Shown piece by piece: positions 1 to 10,840 of a stretch of DNA of 64,000 nt. How positions within the stretch are numbered: position 1 is the first letter of the stretch; every line of letters starts with the position of its first letter. This DNA is from Sweltsa coloradensis (taxonomy: Eukaryota; Arthropoda; Insecta; Plecoptera; Chloroperlidae): the NCBI GenBank assembly GCA_024449915.1, contig JAMZAV010000915.1, positions 496,001 through 560,000 of the forward strand. Reading direction: 5' to 3'. Position numbers and translations under genes: made by a program. The notes under the pieces are model-generated. The model searched no databases and was not told the DNA's origin. It worked only from the letters and a program-made list of their open reading frames with translations.

Positions 1-739
1 ATGTACTTTGTTCACTTAACATTTTTTAACTGTTTTAGGTCTCGTGGATTTGTCTAAATGCTGTTTTTCTGTCCCGATGGTGAGCTGGGCCCCACGGAGC
101 AAGTCAACTTCATAGGCCCTACCTAGGCCTAGGGCCTAGCCTAGTTCTTTCGGAAGGATCCTGTAAGTTGTGACGATTGTGGGCCTTCTTTTTTCTGTCT
201 CTTTATATTTATCAATTAATAGGTAGGGGCCTAATCTATATTATGTAGCTACCGCCGGTAGAGCACGCCTAGGCCTAGGCCTAGCCCTAGGCTTCAAGTG
301 ACTCTTGGCCCCTTTCTGACTTTTCTGTTATTATTGGTCTTATTACTTATGCTTGGTTCCTATTACTTATTGTTGATCTTGGCATTTAGGGTTACCACTA
401 GGCCAGCTTAATTTAACGACAAAGTTATTTAAGGGTAATAGGGGTCCTAGGCGTAAACCGCATGCCGGCTGTAAAATTTTTTGGAACCCTTCAACCTCAA
501 AACAGCCGGATACTGTTTAAGATTCAAGAATTGCATAATTCCAATTTTAACTTTTCTTTTGGAGGCAAATTGCTACCAATCCATCTCACAGCGTGCCGAT
601 CGCAGACAAGAGCAAGAAAAAGTATGCGTCGTGACGACACGCCGTACGTTCACGTCAACGATCATAACCGTCTGGCCACGGTCTAAACAAACGGACTAAT
701 ACTAACTGAAATTCTGATTTGCTTTGGCGCCGTTGCCTG
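1..739. other. Intergenic stretch, no gene seen
   Basis: I see no supported exon or recognisable element. The stretch holds several runs of the degenerate motif TAGGCCTA (near 120-140 and 265-295), which recurs across the whole window. The two short overlapping frames near 462-699 have no splice signals or family resemblance and are treated as chance. Confidence 0.5.
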
Positions 740-1230
740 ATTGTTTTAGTTGCTAGGGGAGAATACTGTTAGCTTCGTTTTGTCCTAAAATTATAAAGAT
801 TGGAGGTTAGTAGGGTATCCAGATTTAGTAAATTTACATAGGACAGAAAAGTTTACTCTTATGAATCTGGACTTACAAGCGGGCAATAGGTTTCTTGAAA
901 GGCCTACAAACTTTGACAGTTGTTTAGTTAGGCGTGCGAAATGTCTCACAAACTCATTTGGAGTCATTCTGAATTCTTAAGATAGTCCGACTAAGAAGGT
1001 ATTTGGTCGTTTCTTGATGGAGTTCACAATCAGCATGATTAAACAAAAACAAGCCGGGATACAATAGGTGCACTGATTAGCGATCTACCAAGGCCCTACG
1101 TAAAAGTGTTACATAAGTTGCCATTCACTTTGACTTAACAGATACTTTATATTTTTAATTTAATAAATATTGTACTCAATGATTGAATTTTTAGTTGATC
1201 CGAAGCGATTTTTTTTTATAAGGTAATATC
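740..1230 (+). repeat. Diverged interspersed repeat, same family as 3630-4240
   Basis: The stretch around 1004-1210 (GGTCGTTTCTTGATGG, then a CTGATTA...CGATCT block, then GTAAAAGTGTTACATAA) aligns by eye with 3970-4200 and, in reverse complement, with 4450-4770. The upstream part near 743-790 (TTGTTTTAGTTGCTAGGGG, later TTTTGTCCTAA) also matches 3640-3700. No coding capacity is visible. I infer an old non-autonomous DNA transposon copy. Confidence 0.5.
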
Positions 1231-2815
1231 TTGTGGTATAGTTCATTTAAACATACTAAAATCTGTAGATAATGATTCATATTTGTACGTCTTCCCACTT
1301 ACTGCATTTCAAATACTAGACTATGAATTGTTGCCTAAAACAAAACTCAATTACTAATCCCAGTATCAAATAACCTGTAGTAAATAGCAAAGAAAGCGTG
1401 GACTTAGTAATTTACAATGGGCTGAGATGCCTAGAGTTAATAAACTGAGAACACGCTGAAAATTACGGCCGCCTACTTGGCCTAGGCCTACTGCTTGCCA
1501 GTTTCACCATCCCTAGGTGTCAATGACTCGGCTAGAAGAAACTACCTAATAATTTTGTTACTATTATAATTTAAAAATAATTAACCAGTCTTATCCCTAA
1601 AACTATAAATTTATTTCAATAAGTTGATATGCTCCGTCAGCTGTGTTGTCTAGGCGCGTGTTGATCTCGCATTTACAGCCAAGTCGCCTAGGGCCTAGCA
1701 GACGTGCTAAACTCTGGCTTAAATAATAATATTCTGGCCAGACTTAATTTCGTATGTAGGCCATCACACTCTTTCGAGCTTATTATATTATTTAATGAAG
1801 AGCCTCCACGAAATAATAAACATGTAGGCCCTAGGCCTACTTTGACACTGCACCAAAGCAAATCTAGGCCTAAAAATCTCGCGTGAACGGCTGACAAAGG
1901 CATTTAAATGTGCAAAATGAAGGGCGATGTGAGGTTAAATCCATTTTTCAAACATCTGGTGTAATCTGCTTACATATAAACACAGACATTAATCGGTAGT
2001 GTAATCGGCAAGATAAAATAATGTCCCATATATATGCTTCATTCAAAAACCTGTCAAAATTCACTGCCGAGACCCAAAAGTCAAGTTTAGATAATACCTT
2101 TCAGGTAGTTTTGTATGAGTAAATGGTTGAAATGGATGGAAATCTATTTGGTTACTGTATTTTATTGCTTTCTAAATTGCAATTTTGGTGAATTAAATAT
2201 ACAATCATAATATTTCTTAGTATTTTCGTAGACTGACGCGATTCACCATGCGTTTTCCTATCAGGTGGGCGTACCTATCCCCGATTCTCTAGTTCCTCAC
2301 TCGCGCGCCAGAGAGCCATACTGTTCCTTGTTTCCTCGGATTGTGATTGAAATAGGGAGATAATCAGATAAGGAATGTACAGAAAAGTAAGTAGCTATAT
2401 AGGCCTACCTACTTCAGTTTCATTTTTAATAGTTTCATTTTTAATAATTAGCTTTATAGAACCAAAATTATTATTAGCCTACTTTATTGATATTTATTGC
2501 TTGATTTTGCACTTTAAAGAAGTTTCGAATTGTTTCATGTTGTTTATCACTGCCTCACTCACCGAGTTCGAATGCGTTTGTCACACGCACGCCGCGCCCG
2601 AGGTTAAGAATATCACGTTACGGCTAGAGACACTCGCTACAATGACTCACCGCGATAATGATGCACTCGAATAACAACCACCACCTAACTGCAGGCAGCA
2701 GCGGCAGACTGATCAGGCACCAAGGCCGGCCGAGGGGAAGGGATTAGTAACTATACGCCCGCGCGTATTGGTGAAAAAGCGCACACGGACTGCTTTATTC
2801 TAAATACGTGATATA
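1231..2815. other. Intergenic stretch, no gene seen
   Basis: Nothing convincing was found. The frame at 2375-2674 has weak amino-acid composition and no splice context. GC-richer DNA around 2560-2780 with several CpGs is not accompanied by a TATA box or a coding exon. TAGGCC motifs recur at 1480-1500, 1685-1700 and 1825-1840. Confidence 0.4.
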
Positions 2816-2819
2816 CTGA

Positions 2820-3225
2820 TCAATGGGTTAGAGCATACGGGACGCGGGAAACACCCCATCAAATACGGGATTTCCCGGGTAATACGGGACACCTGGCAAC
2901 CCTGGGTAGTAGTGAGACAGGGCAGTCACGAGCACGACTAGCTAGGAGTGGGACTACGGAAAGGCGGCTACATGAAAGAAACTAACTTTTATTCCAAATT
3001 ACCAAACCAACTGATGTACCAACTTTAGAGAGAAAAACACTAATTCACTGCAATAGGTAGGCCTACTCTAAAATTCAATAAAATGTAGTACAAATATGAC
3101 TTTTTCACAAATTCCGGACAAAGTGCCGTCCGGAATGAGGCAATTCCTCTTTCCGGACAAAGGCATCAAAATCAGGACTGTCCGGAGAAATTCCGGACGG
3201 TTGGCAACCCTAGTCTCATTACTTG
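2820..3225. repeat. Two decayed repeat ends with GGCAACCCT motifs
   Basis: Two related segments end in the same motif: 2838-2901 (GGACGCGGGAAACACCCC ... CTGGCAACCCT) and 3108-3212 (repeated TTCCGGACAAAG / TCCGGA blocks ... TTGGCAACCCT). The reiterated CCGGA and CGGGA words look like subterminal repeats of a decayed transposon. No TIR pair or target duplication was found. Confidence 0.3.
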
Positions 3226-3269
3226 ATCTTGGTCTCATTGAAAATACCACACTAGTGTCATTCTCATTA

Positions 3270-3620
3270 AGCATCATTCACAATCAGTTCTAAGGCGTAA
3301 GGCGCAAGGCCTAAGGCGTAATAATTTGTATTGCCGAGTATGTATTTCAATCAGAACGTTCACAACACGTCCCAAGTCGCAAGGCGTATGGTTTATGTCG
3401 TAACGAATTGCCCAAAATCCAATTCTTACGACGGTTTCTTACGACGAGCCAATCACGAACAAGGAAACTCCACAGCTGACTGTACGCGCATGCGCAATAC
3501 ACAGGAGCAATGAAAAATGGTATGGTTGTTGTAAACGCCTAGCATTTCTTACGACTTAGGCCTACGCCTTACGCCTTAGACCTTGCGCCTTACGACTTAG
3601 AACTGATTGTGAATGATGCT
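3270..3620. mobile_element. MITE with TTA target duplication (PIF/Harbinger-like)
   Basis: Terminal inverted repeats begin AGCATCATTCACAATCAG and extend for roughly 50 bp through a GTAAGGCGCAAGG block. They are flanked by TTA at 3267-3269 and 3621-3623. A 3-bp TWA target duplication is the hallmark of PIF/Harbinger elements, so I infer a non-autonomous member of 351 bp. The interior frame at 3331-3513 is not convincing as a protein. Confidence 0.65.
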
Positions 3621-3623
3621 TTA

Positions 3624-4441
3624 GGCCGCGTTCCCACTAATTGTTTTAGTTATAAGGGGATAGGAAATACGTGTTAAATTGTTTACGTTTTTGTCCTAAG
3701 AAATTGTTATAACAAAACCATAATTCTTATGACGGACCATTCAGACGTTTTGTTATTTATACGATGACCAATGAAAAGTTTTAACATCATTATGACAGGT
3801 CACTGAAACATTACTAACCAATCAGGATATCGGATTTCTTGTTAGGCCCCTACCATAACAACCAATAACAATTTCTTAAGACTAAGGACGTGTCTGAACT
3901 ATGTTCTCAGTCTCAGTCTCATTCTCAGTCTCATTCTCATTCTCAGTGTCGGTCTCATTACTAGAAGTGTAACTTTCGGTCGTTTCTTGATGGGAGTATC
4001 AACAATGCTATCAAGATCAAAACAAACAGACGAACAGCCGTGGAGTTGACACATGCAGGTGGCCGACTGATTACGATCTTAACAGTAGGCCCTACTTAAA
4101 AGTGTTTACATAACGTTTCCATGTCAAATTTGACTCTGCACTAGTAATTACTTTATTATTTATTACATTTAATAACTTATTTGGTTACTCAACGTGATTT
4201 GGAAGTGTTTTAGTTTGATCGTCTCCCGAGGCCGCCATTTTTTTAGTAATAAGAATGAAAACGAGTGTGGTTATTTCGTTACTTGGTTTCATTCCCGTTC
4301 TCAGTCTCGATCTGGACCCTTCGTACATTGCTTCTGACGTCACCGATTATTGATGACGTAAAACTGAGAATGAGAATGAGACTGAGCCACGTTTTTCAAG
4401 CAATCAGACACGTCCTAAAACAAAGTTATGGGAACGCGGCC
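3624..4441. mobile_element. TIR element with TTA target duplication (Harbinger-like, composite)
   Basis: Ends read GGCCGCGTTCCCA at 3624 and its reverse complement ending at 4441, flanked by TTA at 3621-3623 and 4442-4444. The left TTA is the same one that closes the adjacent MITE at 3270-3620. The next bases inside also pair (a GTTTTAG block, and GGACGTGTCTGA at both ends). Interior TCTCAGTCTCATTCTC-type stretches (3905-3950) recur in reverse complement at 4369-4390. No transposase is visible. Confidence 0.55.
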
Positions 4442-4446
4442 TTAAT

Positions 4447-4770
4447 AAAACATGGCGGCCTCGGGAGATGATCGAAATAAAACACTTCCAAATCACGTTG
4501 AGTAGGCTAGCCAAGTAGGCCTAAGTTAACAAATGTTAGTAATAATATTAAATTAAATGGTACAGAATCAAATTTGATATGGAAACGGTAGGGCTATGTA
4601 AATACACGTCAATAACGTCCGCCATGATCAAGACTAGAATCGAGTGTGCACTTTTGATTCTTATTCTTATTAGGCCTACTTGATTTCAATCAGTCTCGAA
4701 TGTGTGCGTGACTATTCAGAGCTACTTGTGACGTCACGGATGTAACTGGGTGATTCATGACGTACCGGTA
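4447..4770 (-). repeat. Inverted copy of the 3960-4245 repeat
   Basis: Read on the minus strand this segment matches 3960-4245: CAACGTGATTTGGAAGTG, a CTCCCGAGGCCGCCAT block, and TTTCCAT...TCAAATTTGA. Together the two form a large imperfect palindrome spaced by about 200 bp. A third, direct copy lies at 1000-1210. Confidence 0.5.
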
Positions 4771-4840
4771 ATTCATGACGTAAATCGAGACCAAGACCTA
4801 AGGTTTTCCACTATTCAGAAATGTCCTTGGTCTAGGGTTA

Positions 4841-5299
4841 AGGCCGATGCACAATTGTCCGGTAACGAGAACGGGAAGACGCTAACGGAAAGAGCCTCGA
4901 TGCACAACAGCTCGTGAAGCAAGCCGACGGGAACAAATCAAATAATAAGTGTGTTAATTATATTTTGTTATTTTGTTATTCCGCTCATGTTTATTTAGGG
5001 CCTAATTTATTTCGCATATTACTCGCGTATAAAACATCAATCAGTTGATAAAATAGTGTCAGGCCGTGAACATCTTGATTCTGATTGGTTCCGGTAAGGT
5101 ACCTACTGGACGGGAACGTTACGGAAAGTTAAAACTTGGTGATGTTCCCGTTGTCGTTGCCGGGATACGGGAACGACCGGCAACGGGAAGCTTTATTGTG
5201 CATCGTGTCGTAAGTTAACGTGTGTTTCAACTTTCTTCCCGTTATCGTTAACGGTAGCCTACCTAACGTTATCGTTACCGGGCAATTGTGCATCGGCCT
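4841..5299. mobile_element. MITE, TIR AGGCCGATGCACAATTG, TTA target duplication
   Basis: A 459-bp element bounded by AGGCCGATGCACAATTGTCC at the left and its near-perfect reverse complement at the right. TTA is duplicated at 4838-4840 and 5300-5302. The interior contains more GTAACG/CGTTAC and CGGGAACG words in both orientations, typical of subterminal repeats. The TTA duplication again suggests PIF/Harbinger. No coding region. Confidence 0.7.
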
Positions 5300-5477
5300 T
5301 TAGGCCTAGGCCATGCATTGGCTAATTATGAGTGAATTTTAAAGGCCTAGTAGGCCTACTAGGCTAATTTGTATAATCGCTGTGGATATTCGTACAGTCA
5401 GCCGGAAAAATAGTGCAAAATTATTTGTACAGTCAATGATCTGATTGGATAAAGGTGCGCCGTAATAAAAGTTTTGT

Positions 5478-5655
5478 CCTTCCGTTGTTCGTTTTTGCTG
5501 TTTTAGTAACAAAAAAAACTTCCAAGACCTTTAACGTTGCTATTTTAAACGAATGTCCTTTTTCGGTTCTCGTCGTCCTTATTTGCTGTTTTATTAACAA
5601 CAAAAAACCTTCCTAGACCTTTAACGTTGCTATTTTTAAAAAAAAGTCCTTTTTA
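5478..5655. repeat. Two-unit ~90-bp tandem repeat
   Basis: Each unit contains a TTTGCTGTTTTA segment, an A-run, CTTCC.AGACCTTTAACGTTG and then GTCCTTTTT. Related but diverged units appear outside this element at 6360-6500 (ACCTTAAACGTCGC and its reverse complement), which suggests dispersal. Confidence 0.5.
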
Positions 5656-5857
5656 GGCTGCCTAGGCCCTAGGCCCCTACATGTCGAAGTGTAGAGATAG
5701 GTAAGGCTTTTCCTTCATATAGGCCTAGGCCTAGCAATTTTAAAACGCTTTTATCATCTAGAATTGTGTTTGCGACGGGGCCGAATGTAGTGAAATTATT
5801 TGCAGACAAAACATGGACCCTAAAATAATAGAATGGTAAAAAAAAAAACTAACAAAA

Positions 5858-5920
5858 ATTTGAACCGCCGGCCTTTCGCATAGAATACGGACGCACTACC
5901 ACTCTGCCACAATGCACTGT
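5858..5920 (-). repeat. tRNA-like sequence (degenerate)
   Basis: On the minus strand a box-A-like TGGCAGAGTGGTAGTGCG is followed about 25 bp later by a box-B-like GGCGGTTCAAAT. A second tRNA-like segment with the same D-arm style lies at 30461-30530, also inside a TIR element. The acceptor stem is not well formed, so I infer a tRNA-derived repeat and not a working tRNA gene. Confidence 0.4.
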
Positions 5921-6662
5921 GATAGTATTTGCTGCTATTGGCCTAATTAGGTGGTATCGTCGATGACTGTATGAATAATTTTGCACTTTTTTTTCCGGCT
6001 GACTGTACGAATATCCACTCCGTTGTATAATATGTGGGGGCTAGGCCTAGGGTAGGCCCTTGTTCTATTGGTAGGCGGTAGTAGGTAGGCCTACTCTTTC
6101 GGTTGGGGGGAGCCAACTTTTCAACACTGTTTTTTCCCCATTAAAAACAACGAAAAACCACTGTAAATGATTTACATTTTATAATTGCAGTTGTGTGTAA
6201 AAAATGCACTCGCAAGTTTCATTTCATACTGTTTTATAAACAAAAGTTAGTTAAGTGTGGCGAGGAGATCTGGCTGATCATTCTGAGAACTGAGCACCGC
6301 CACCGTCACTGCAAGTAGCTAGCCTTACAAAACAATAAATAAATCCTAAAAAACAAAAATACCTTCAAAACCTTAGCCTCAACGTCGAGCATTTTAAACA
6401 AAAAAAAAACTTCAAAACCTTAAACGTCGCTTTTTTAAACAAAAGTCCTTTTGTGCCAAAAGTCTATTTAAAATAGCGACGTTAAAGGTTTTGTAGGTGG
6501 AGTATTTTAAGTCGAAAAGGTTGGTAGGCCTATAAGTTCCGCCCATCCGCGACCTATCGCCTAATGTAAATCCAATATGGCCATCCAAATGCTGCCTAAT
6601 GTGCATGTCTTTATGTAGGCCTAGTATGTATAATCTGTGTAAATTACTAGGCTTAGTCCTAA

Positions 6663-7958
6663 TTGGATGAGCGTAGCGAAGATTCCATTCTACTACACTG
6701 AAGAAAATGTTTTGTTTTTTTTGTTTTGTTTTTGTATTTTTTTCTTTCTTGTGCAAAGTTGGCCTCTTTAGCCATTCTTCTGTCTTGCTATCCATTATAT
6801 GACTGCCTCCTTTTCTATCCTGCTCAGTTCATCAGGCAGGGAGTCAATGTCACTCTTGAGGGCGGCGCATCTAAAGAGATGCGCTCTGTCTTGGTCTTCT
6901 AAATTATAAAGTTTACAGGTGGCCGGTTCGTAGGTACGTAATGTTAAAACGGTGCAGGTGGTGTTGCAAGACGTCGTGACCGGTTGCAAGCCGGAAATGG
7001 GCGGTGGCCGTCTTTCTTGACCAGTCTTTGTCTGGCCCTTTCTTGATCTCGGTCCACCAGTTCTTTAGTCGTGAAGTCTCTTCCGTGGTGTTCATTAAGA
7101 TCTTTTTTGTGGTTGATTTGATCTTAGTTTTGACATTTTTGAAGGAGAGAGGCGCTGCTGGTGGTTGCGGTGCTTTTGTGGCACTTTTTGCCAAGAAGTC
7201 TGCCTTTTCACTCCCCAGTTTTGTCTGTCTGTTAACACGATTCCGGCTAAACCGATACTCCAATTGCGATATTTTCTGGTGGCCTTCGAAATCTATGAAC
7301 TTAGAACTGCCACGTTTTTCAGCGCAATCGAAAAATTATTTCTCATGAAAATCGCAATTTTACGATTTTTTCTTTGATTTTTAACAAATTTCTTCGACTT
7401 ATAACTCCTAGGCCTACATGCTTTATCCGATTGTAATGATTTTTTCACAGAACCTTTATTTTACCGGCCTATGAGTTAATTGTGTGATATTTGAGCGTAA
7501 TCAAATAATTATTTCTCATGAAAATTGCAATTTTACGATTTTTTTCAATTTTTTCAATTTCTTTTAGTACTTATAACACCTAGGCCTACATGCTTTATCC
7601 GATTGTAATGATTACTTCAGAGAACCTTAATTTTATGAATTTATATAGGGTCTAGGTCCTATTCGTGTGAAATTTGAGCGCAATCAAAAAATTATTTCTT
7701 AGGCCTATGATATTCACAATTTTTTTTTTTTTTTTTGAAATTTCTTCGACTAGCCCTAGCCTATAACACCGACATGCGATTGTAATGATTTTTTCCCAGA
7801 ACATTAATTTTATGAATTTATATATATTTGTGTGAAATTTGAGCGTTTACAACCGAAAAATTATTTCTCACAAAAATCGCAATTTTACGTTTTTTTGTTG
7901 TTAAAAAATTACGCTCATCCAACAACGCGCCTGAAAAAGGGTTTGCGAAGCTTCCTAG
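6663..7958 (+). mobile_element. HINE / Helitron2-like element, family A (copy 1)
   Basis: It starts TTGGATGAGCGTAGCG. It ends with the subterminal inverted copy CGCTCATCCAACAACGCG, a short hairpin and the terminus CTTCCTAG before T. This architecture (asymmetric terminal inverted repeat, 3' hairpin, CTAG end) is that of Helitron2/Helentron-associated non-autonomous elements. The body holds about four degenerate repeats of roughly 150 bp (TTCGACTTATAACACC ... ATGCTTTATCCGATTG ... CACAGAACCTTAATTTTATG). A LINE fragment interrupts it at about 6740-7213. Confidence 0.65.
6740..7213 (-). pseudogene. Non-LTR retrotransposon 3' fragment (RNase H end and zinc knuckle)
   Basis: Read on the minus strand from 7213, the conceptual protein begins with GSEKADFLAKSA, which matches the end of a LINE RNase H domain (usual form GNExADxLAK). 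It continues with FRLATGHDVLQHHLHRFNI and, after a frameshift near 6940-6960, CKLYNLEDQDRAHLFRC, the degenerate zinc-knuckle tail of such polymerases. The usual second cysteine is a tyrosine here. The stop codon is near 6795, followed by an A-rich 3' end that merges with the T-run of the host HINE. It is 5' truncated, as normal for LINE insertions, and clearly dead. Confidence 0.7.
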
Positions 7959-8145
7959 CTAAGCTACTAGGGCCTACATTGTACATTTTCTGATCGGTTA
8001 GTATCAATTAGTCGTTTATAATTATTAGGCCCGCCTACGCCTATTTCTAAGACATATTTATTTCATATTTAGGGTACAGTGGGTTTTCATAGTTTTTAAT
8101 GGGAAAAACAGTGTTGAAAAGTTTGCTGTCCCCAACCGAAAGAGT

Positions 8146-9015
8146 AGGTACCGTTCTAGATCTAGGTAGTAGTAGGCTATTGGCAATAATGCGATCAATA
8201 ATGGTTCTTCACACATACATTGCTGTCTAAAGAAATGTCGAAAACAATATTTCCAAACCTATCTCATCAATATCATACACTGCTCCCTGTCCTGCAATTT
8301 CTTCGTGGATGCATTTAGCGGCCTTTACCTTCGCATAACGACAATCGGGGTGTTTGTTTGCTCTGCCTTCTTCTTTTTTTAATTGCCTTGGTGAGCTGTA
8401 AAGCAGAGTAAGCCCTATTAGCATATAGGTCTAGATCAAATTTCAAATATACGGTTGGCCTAGCCTATCTAACTTTTTTTAGCTAGATCCTAGCAAAACT
8501 TAAATCAACTTCTAGGGCTATCCTGATTCCTGGTAGGCCTACGCCCAGAGTATAATAGGCCTACTCGATATCGAAAACTGGTATTAGCTATACCTAGTAG
8601 GCCTATTATACTCGTCGAATATAGCCTACACGTCGTAAATTACACTTTATGACATTAATGACACATCGAAAATTACTGTGAGGAAGAGCTTAGGTTGGGG
8701 CCTAGGTCAATTGTGTATTGTTACTTTTAGCAAAATTAGTGTAATTGTTTCTTTTTCATTGTGAGCACTTATATTAGTTAGGTAGGTACCTTAGCTTACA
8801 TACAATGGCAATATATGTAAATTTCCTAAATTATAACTATCTAGGTGCCCGTTTGAGCGCCGCAGCCAAGCCGTGGCGCTCTACACACTCCGGCACCTTA
8901 TACAGCAAGCAAAGTTGGGGTGATTTCGAGGTGTTACCCAGCCGTCATGAAACATGATGTGAACTTGAAAACTATCAAAATAGAGGGGATTTAGGTACCT
9001 GACAACACAATGCCA
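8146..9015. other. Intergenic stretch, no gene seen
   Basis: No supported exon. The minus-strand frame at 8227-8424 lacks splice context and resemblance. TAGGCC motifs are dense around 8530-8630, where a short palindromic pair (GGCCTACTCGATATCG / CTAGTAGGCCTATTATACTCG) is visible. Confidence 0.4.
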
Positions 9016-9023
9016 AATTTGTT

Positions 9024-9717
9024 CAGTGTTGGGGCAGTTCTTTTTTTAAATGAACTTTTTAAAAGTTCAGTTCACAGCTCAAATAATGAACTTTTAAAAA
9101 GTTCAAGTTCTTTTAAAACCTAAAATTTTGAAAAGTTCAAGTTTGTCTAAAATATGAACTAAGTTCTTTTAAAAGTTCTTTTGTAAAAAAAAATCACTTT
9201 TATTAAAGGCTGGCATAAAATGAAGAAAAACACGAGGAAAAACTAAGGGGTGTTGGAGTACCAGTCTACTCGCGAGTTTGAGTTACACAAAAGTGTTGAG
9301 CTGTCTTTGATTCTGTTGATGATTTGTTTGTACTACATTCTCGTCGACCAGCTTGTAAAATTATGGCAAATACTTAGAATTTTAGGCTTCCAAGATTTTT
9401 TTCTGAATTAGTTGGCGTGCATCGTTTTAACTTCGTGAATCGTGCGTGACCTTGTCAAAATCAGCTGAACGTACGTCAACGTATGCCTACGATTTGTTAT
9501 TGTTTTTAAGCGTCGACGGCGGCGAGTCAACGACTGCTTGACGCACGGAAAGAACTTTGAAATTAACTTTCTAAAACTGAAAAGTTCGTTCTCGGAAAGA
9601 ACTTTTAAAAGTTTAAGTTCGCTCATTTAAAAAAAGAGCAAGTTCACTGAAAAGTTCTCAAAAAAAGAACGCGTTCACGATAATGCGTTCTTTTTAAAAG
9701 TTCCTTCCCCAACACTG
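9024..9717. mobile_element. hAT MITE with 8-bp target duplication
   Basis: The element is bounded by CAGTGTTGGGG at 9024 and CCCCAACACTG ending at 9717. It is flanked by AATTTGTT (9016-9023) and AATTTGGT (9718-9725), an 8-bp duplication with one mismatch. Subterminal GAACTTTTAAAAAGTTC-type words are repeated many times on both sides. The TIR start and 8-bp duplication are standard hAT features. The element is 694 bp and has no transposase. Confidence 0.8.
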
Positions 9718-9856
9718 AATTTGGTTGGGGTACGAGCATTGTTCTTGGTGAAAAAATTACTTGAAACATGCTCAAAATCACTTTAAGGATGTAAGCTACT
9801 ACCAGGTACTACTACTACTGCTACTGCTACTACACTCTAATTTGTCAATTTCAATC

Positions 9857-9990
9857 GGCCAGCGATTCTGACCAAACGGGTGGGGCTACATCGTTCATAT
9901 TTTACATGGACATTAAGGTTATAGTGATATATACCGGCAGTGTCTTTTGAAAGAAAAAGTTGAAAAAAATTTGCTGGAAGGCTTCCAAAT
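9857..9990 (+). repeat. Fragment of HINE family D
   Basis: GATTCTGACCAAACGGGTGG, CATGGACATTAAGGTTAT and CTTTTGAAAGAAAAAGTTGA match, in reverse complement, the repeated core of the element at 12379-13803 (for example 13245-13335) and of 56215-56783. Neither element end is present. Confidence 0.55.
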
Positions 9991-10244
9991 AAAGGTGTTA
10001 ATATTTAAGCCTTATACAGACATACAATCAACAAGTAGGCCCTAACTATAGTTACTTGACAATGATCGCCTACATTGTTTACAAAAAGCAAGACTTTGGA
10101 CCACTAGATATTTTACATTCTATTGTTAATTGGTTATAGGCCTACCATAGACTAGCAATTAAATCGACTTTGATAAAATGATTATATTTTAAGAAATAAT
10201 TTTATTACAATGTAACTTGAAAAGTAACGAGAAAAACATAAAAA

Positions 10245-10612
10245 TACAGCCAAACCTTACACACAAAATCAAAAGAAATGAGATCTAAAAAAAGGGCCAA
10301 GCTTATCTACCCTTCCACATTTGCGCATTCTTAATTCATAAACGTACAGTGTCCCGTAGCTTCATCCTTGAAAAGCTTGGCAAAATAGAATTTGCATGAC
10401 CATTACGTTTAAATTAATTAGAAAAAAAGAATTTGGATGAACTATTATGTTTAAATTAATATGTAGTTGCAAATTCTATTTTGCCAAGCTTTCAGGGATG
10501 TTGTTACGGGACACTGTACGTTTATGAATTTAAGAATGCACAAATGTGGAAGGGCAGATGAGCTTGGCCCTTTTTTTAGATTTCATTTCTTTTGAGTGTG
10601 TAAGTTTAGGCT
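10245..10612. repeat. Large imperfect palindrome (~150-bp arms)
   Basis: The left arm (10250-10402) contains AAAAAAAGGGCCAAGCT, CATTCTTAATTCATAAACG, TACAGTGTCCCGTA and CTTGGCAAAATAGAATTTGC. The right arm (about 10467-10605) carries these in reverse complement with scattered substitutions. The outermost paired bases are ACACAC-like. A foldback or MITE origin is likely. I see no target duplication. Confidence 0.6.
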
Positions 10613-10667
10613 ACAATTAGGCCTAGGGATGACTTTGGTTAATGAAACGCGAGGAAGAAGATCGGAG

Positions 10668-10795
10668 GCTTATGCAAATGTTCCCAGGTACTCAACACAT
10701 GACTCGTGCACTCGTTTAACAACAACTTTGGCGTTTTCCTAGTCTAGTTGGTTAAGGCCCCCTTATACCCAAAATGTGGGAGACCTGGGCTCTAT
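10668..10795 (+). repeat. Fragment of tRNA-containing Helitron-like family C
   Basis: Nearly identical to 17333-17460: AAATGTTCCCAGGTACTCAA, CTCGTTTAACAACAACTTTG, GCGTTTTCCTAG, then a tRNA-like segment (TCTAGTTGGTTAAGGCCC ... AAAATGTGGGAGACCTGGG). The copy breaks off after that, near a short CTATATGC tandem run (10790-10840). Confidence 0.6.
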
Positions 10796-10840
10796 ATGCT
10801 ATGCCTATGCACTATATGCCTATATGCACTATATGCTGTG

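Larger units (their letters stand above)
5376..6033. mobile_element. TIR element with internal tandem repeat and tRNA-like core
   Basis: A roughly 55-bp TIR, TGGATATTCGTACAGTCAGC followed by a CGGAAAAA and GCAAAATTATT block, occurs at about 5384-5440. Its reverse complement is at about 5964-6020. The interior holds a two-unit tandem repeat (5478-5655) and a tRNA-like segment. I found no clear target duplication, so the superfamily is open. Confidence 0.55.
6092..8145. mobile_element. 2-kb TIR element carrying nested insertions
   Basis: The left end at 6092 reads TACTCTTTCGGTTGGGG, followed by CCAACTTTTCAACACTG and TTTTTTCCCCATTAAAAAC. The reverse complement of the same about 85 bp closes at 8145. 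Related TIRs bound 31361-32073. The interior is mostly a HINE insertion (6663-7958). No transposase is visible and flanking target duplication is unclear. Confidence 0.6.

Noticed and set aside
6412..6795. 127-codon minus frame
   Set aside because: It is chimeric: LINE 3' end, T-run and HINE start. It does not represent one protein.
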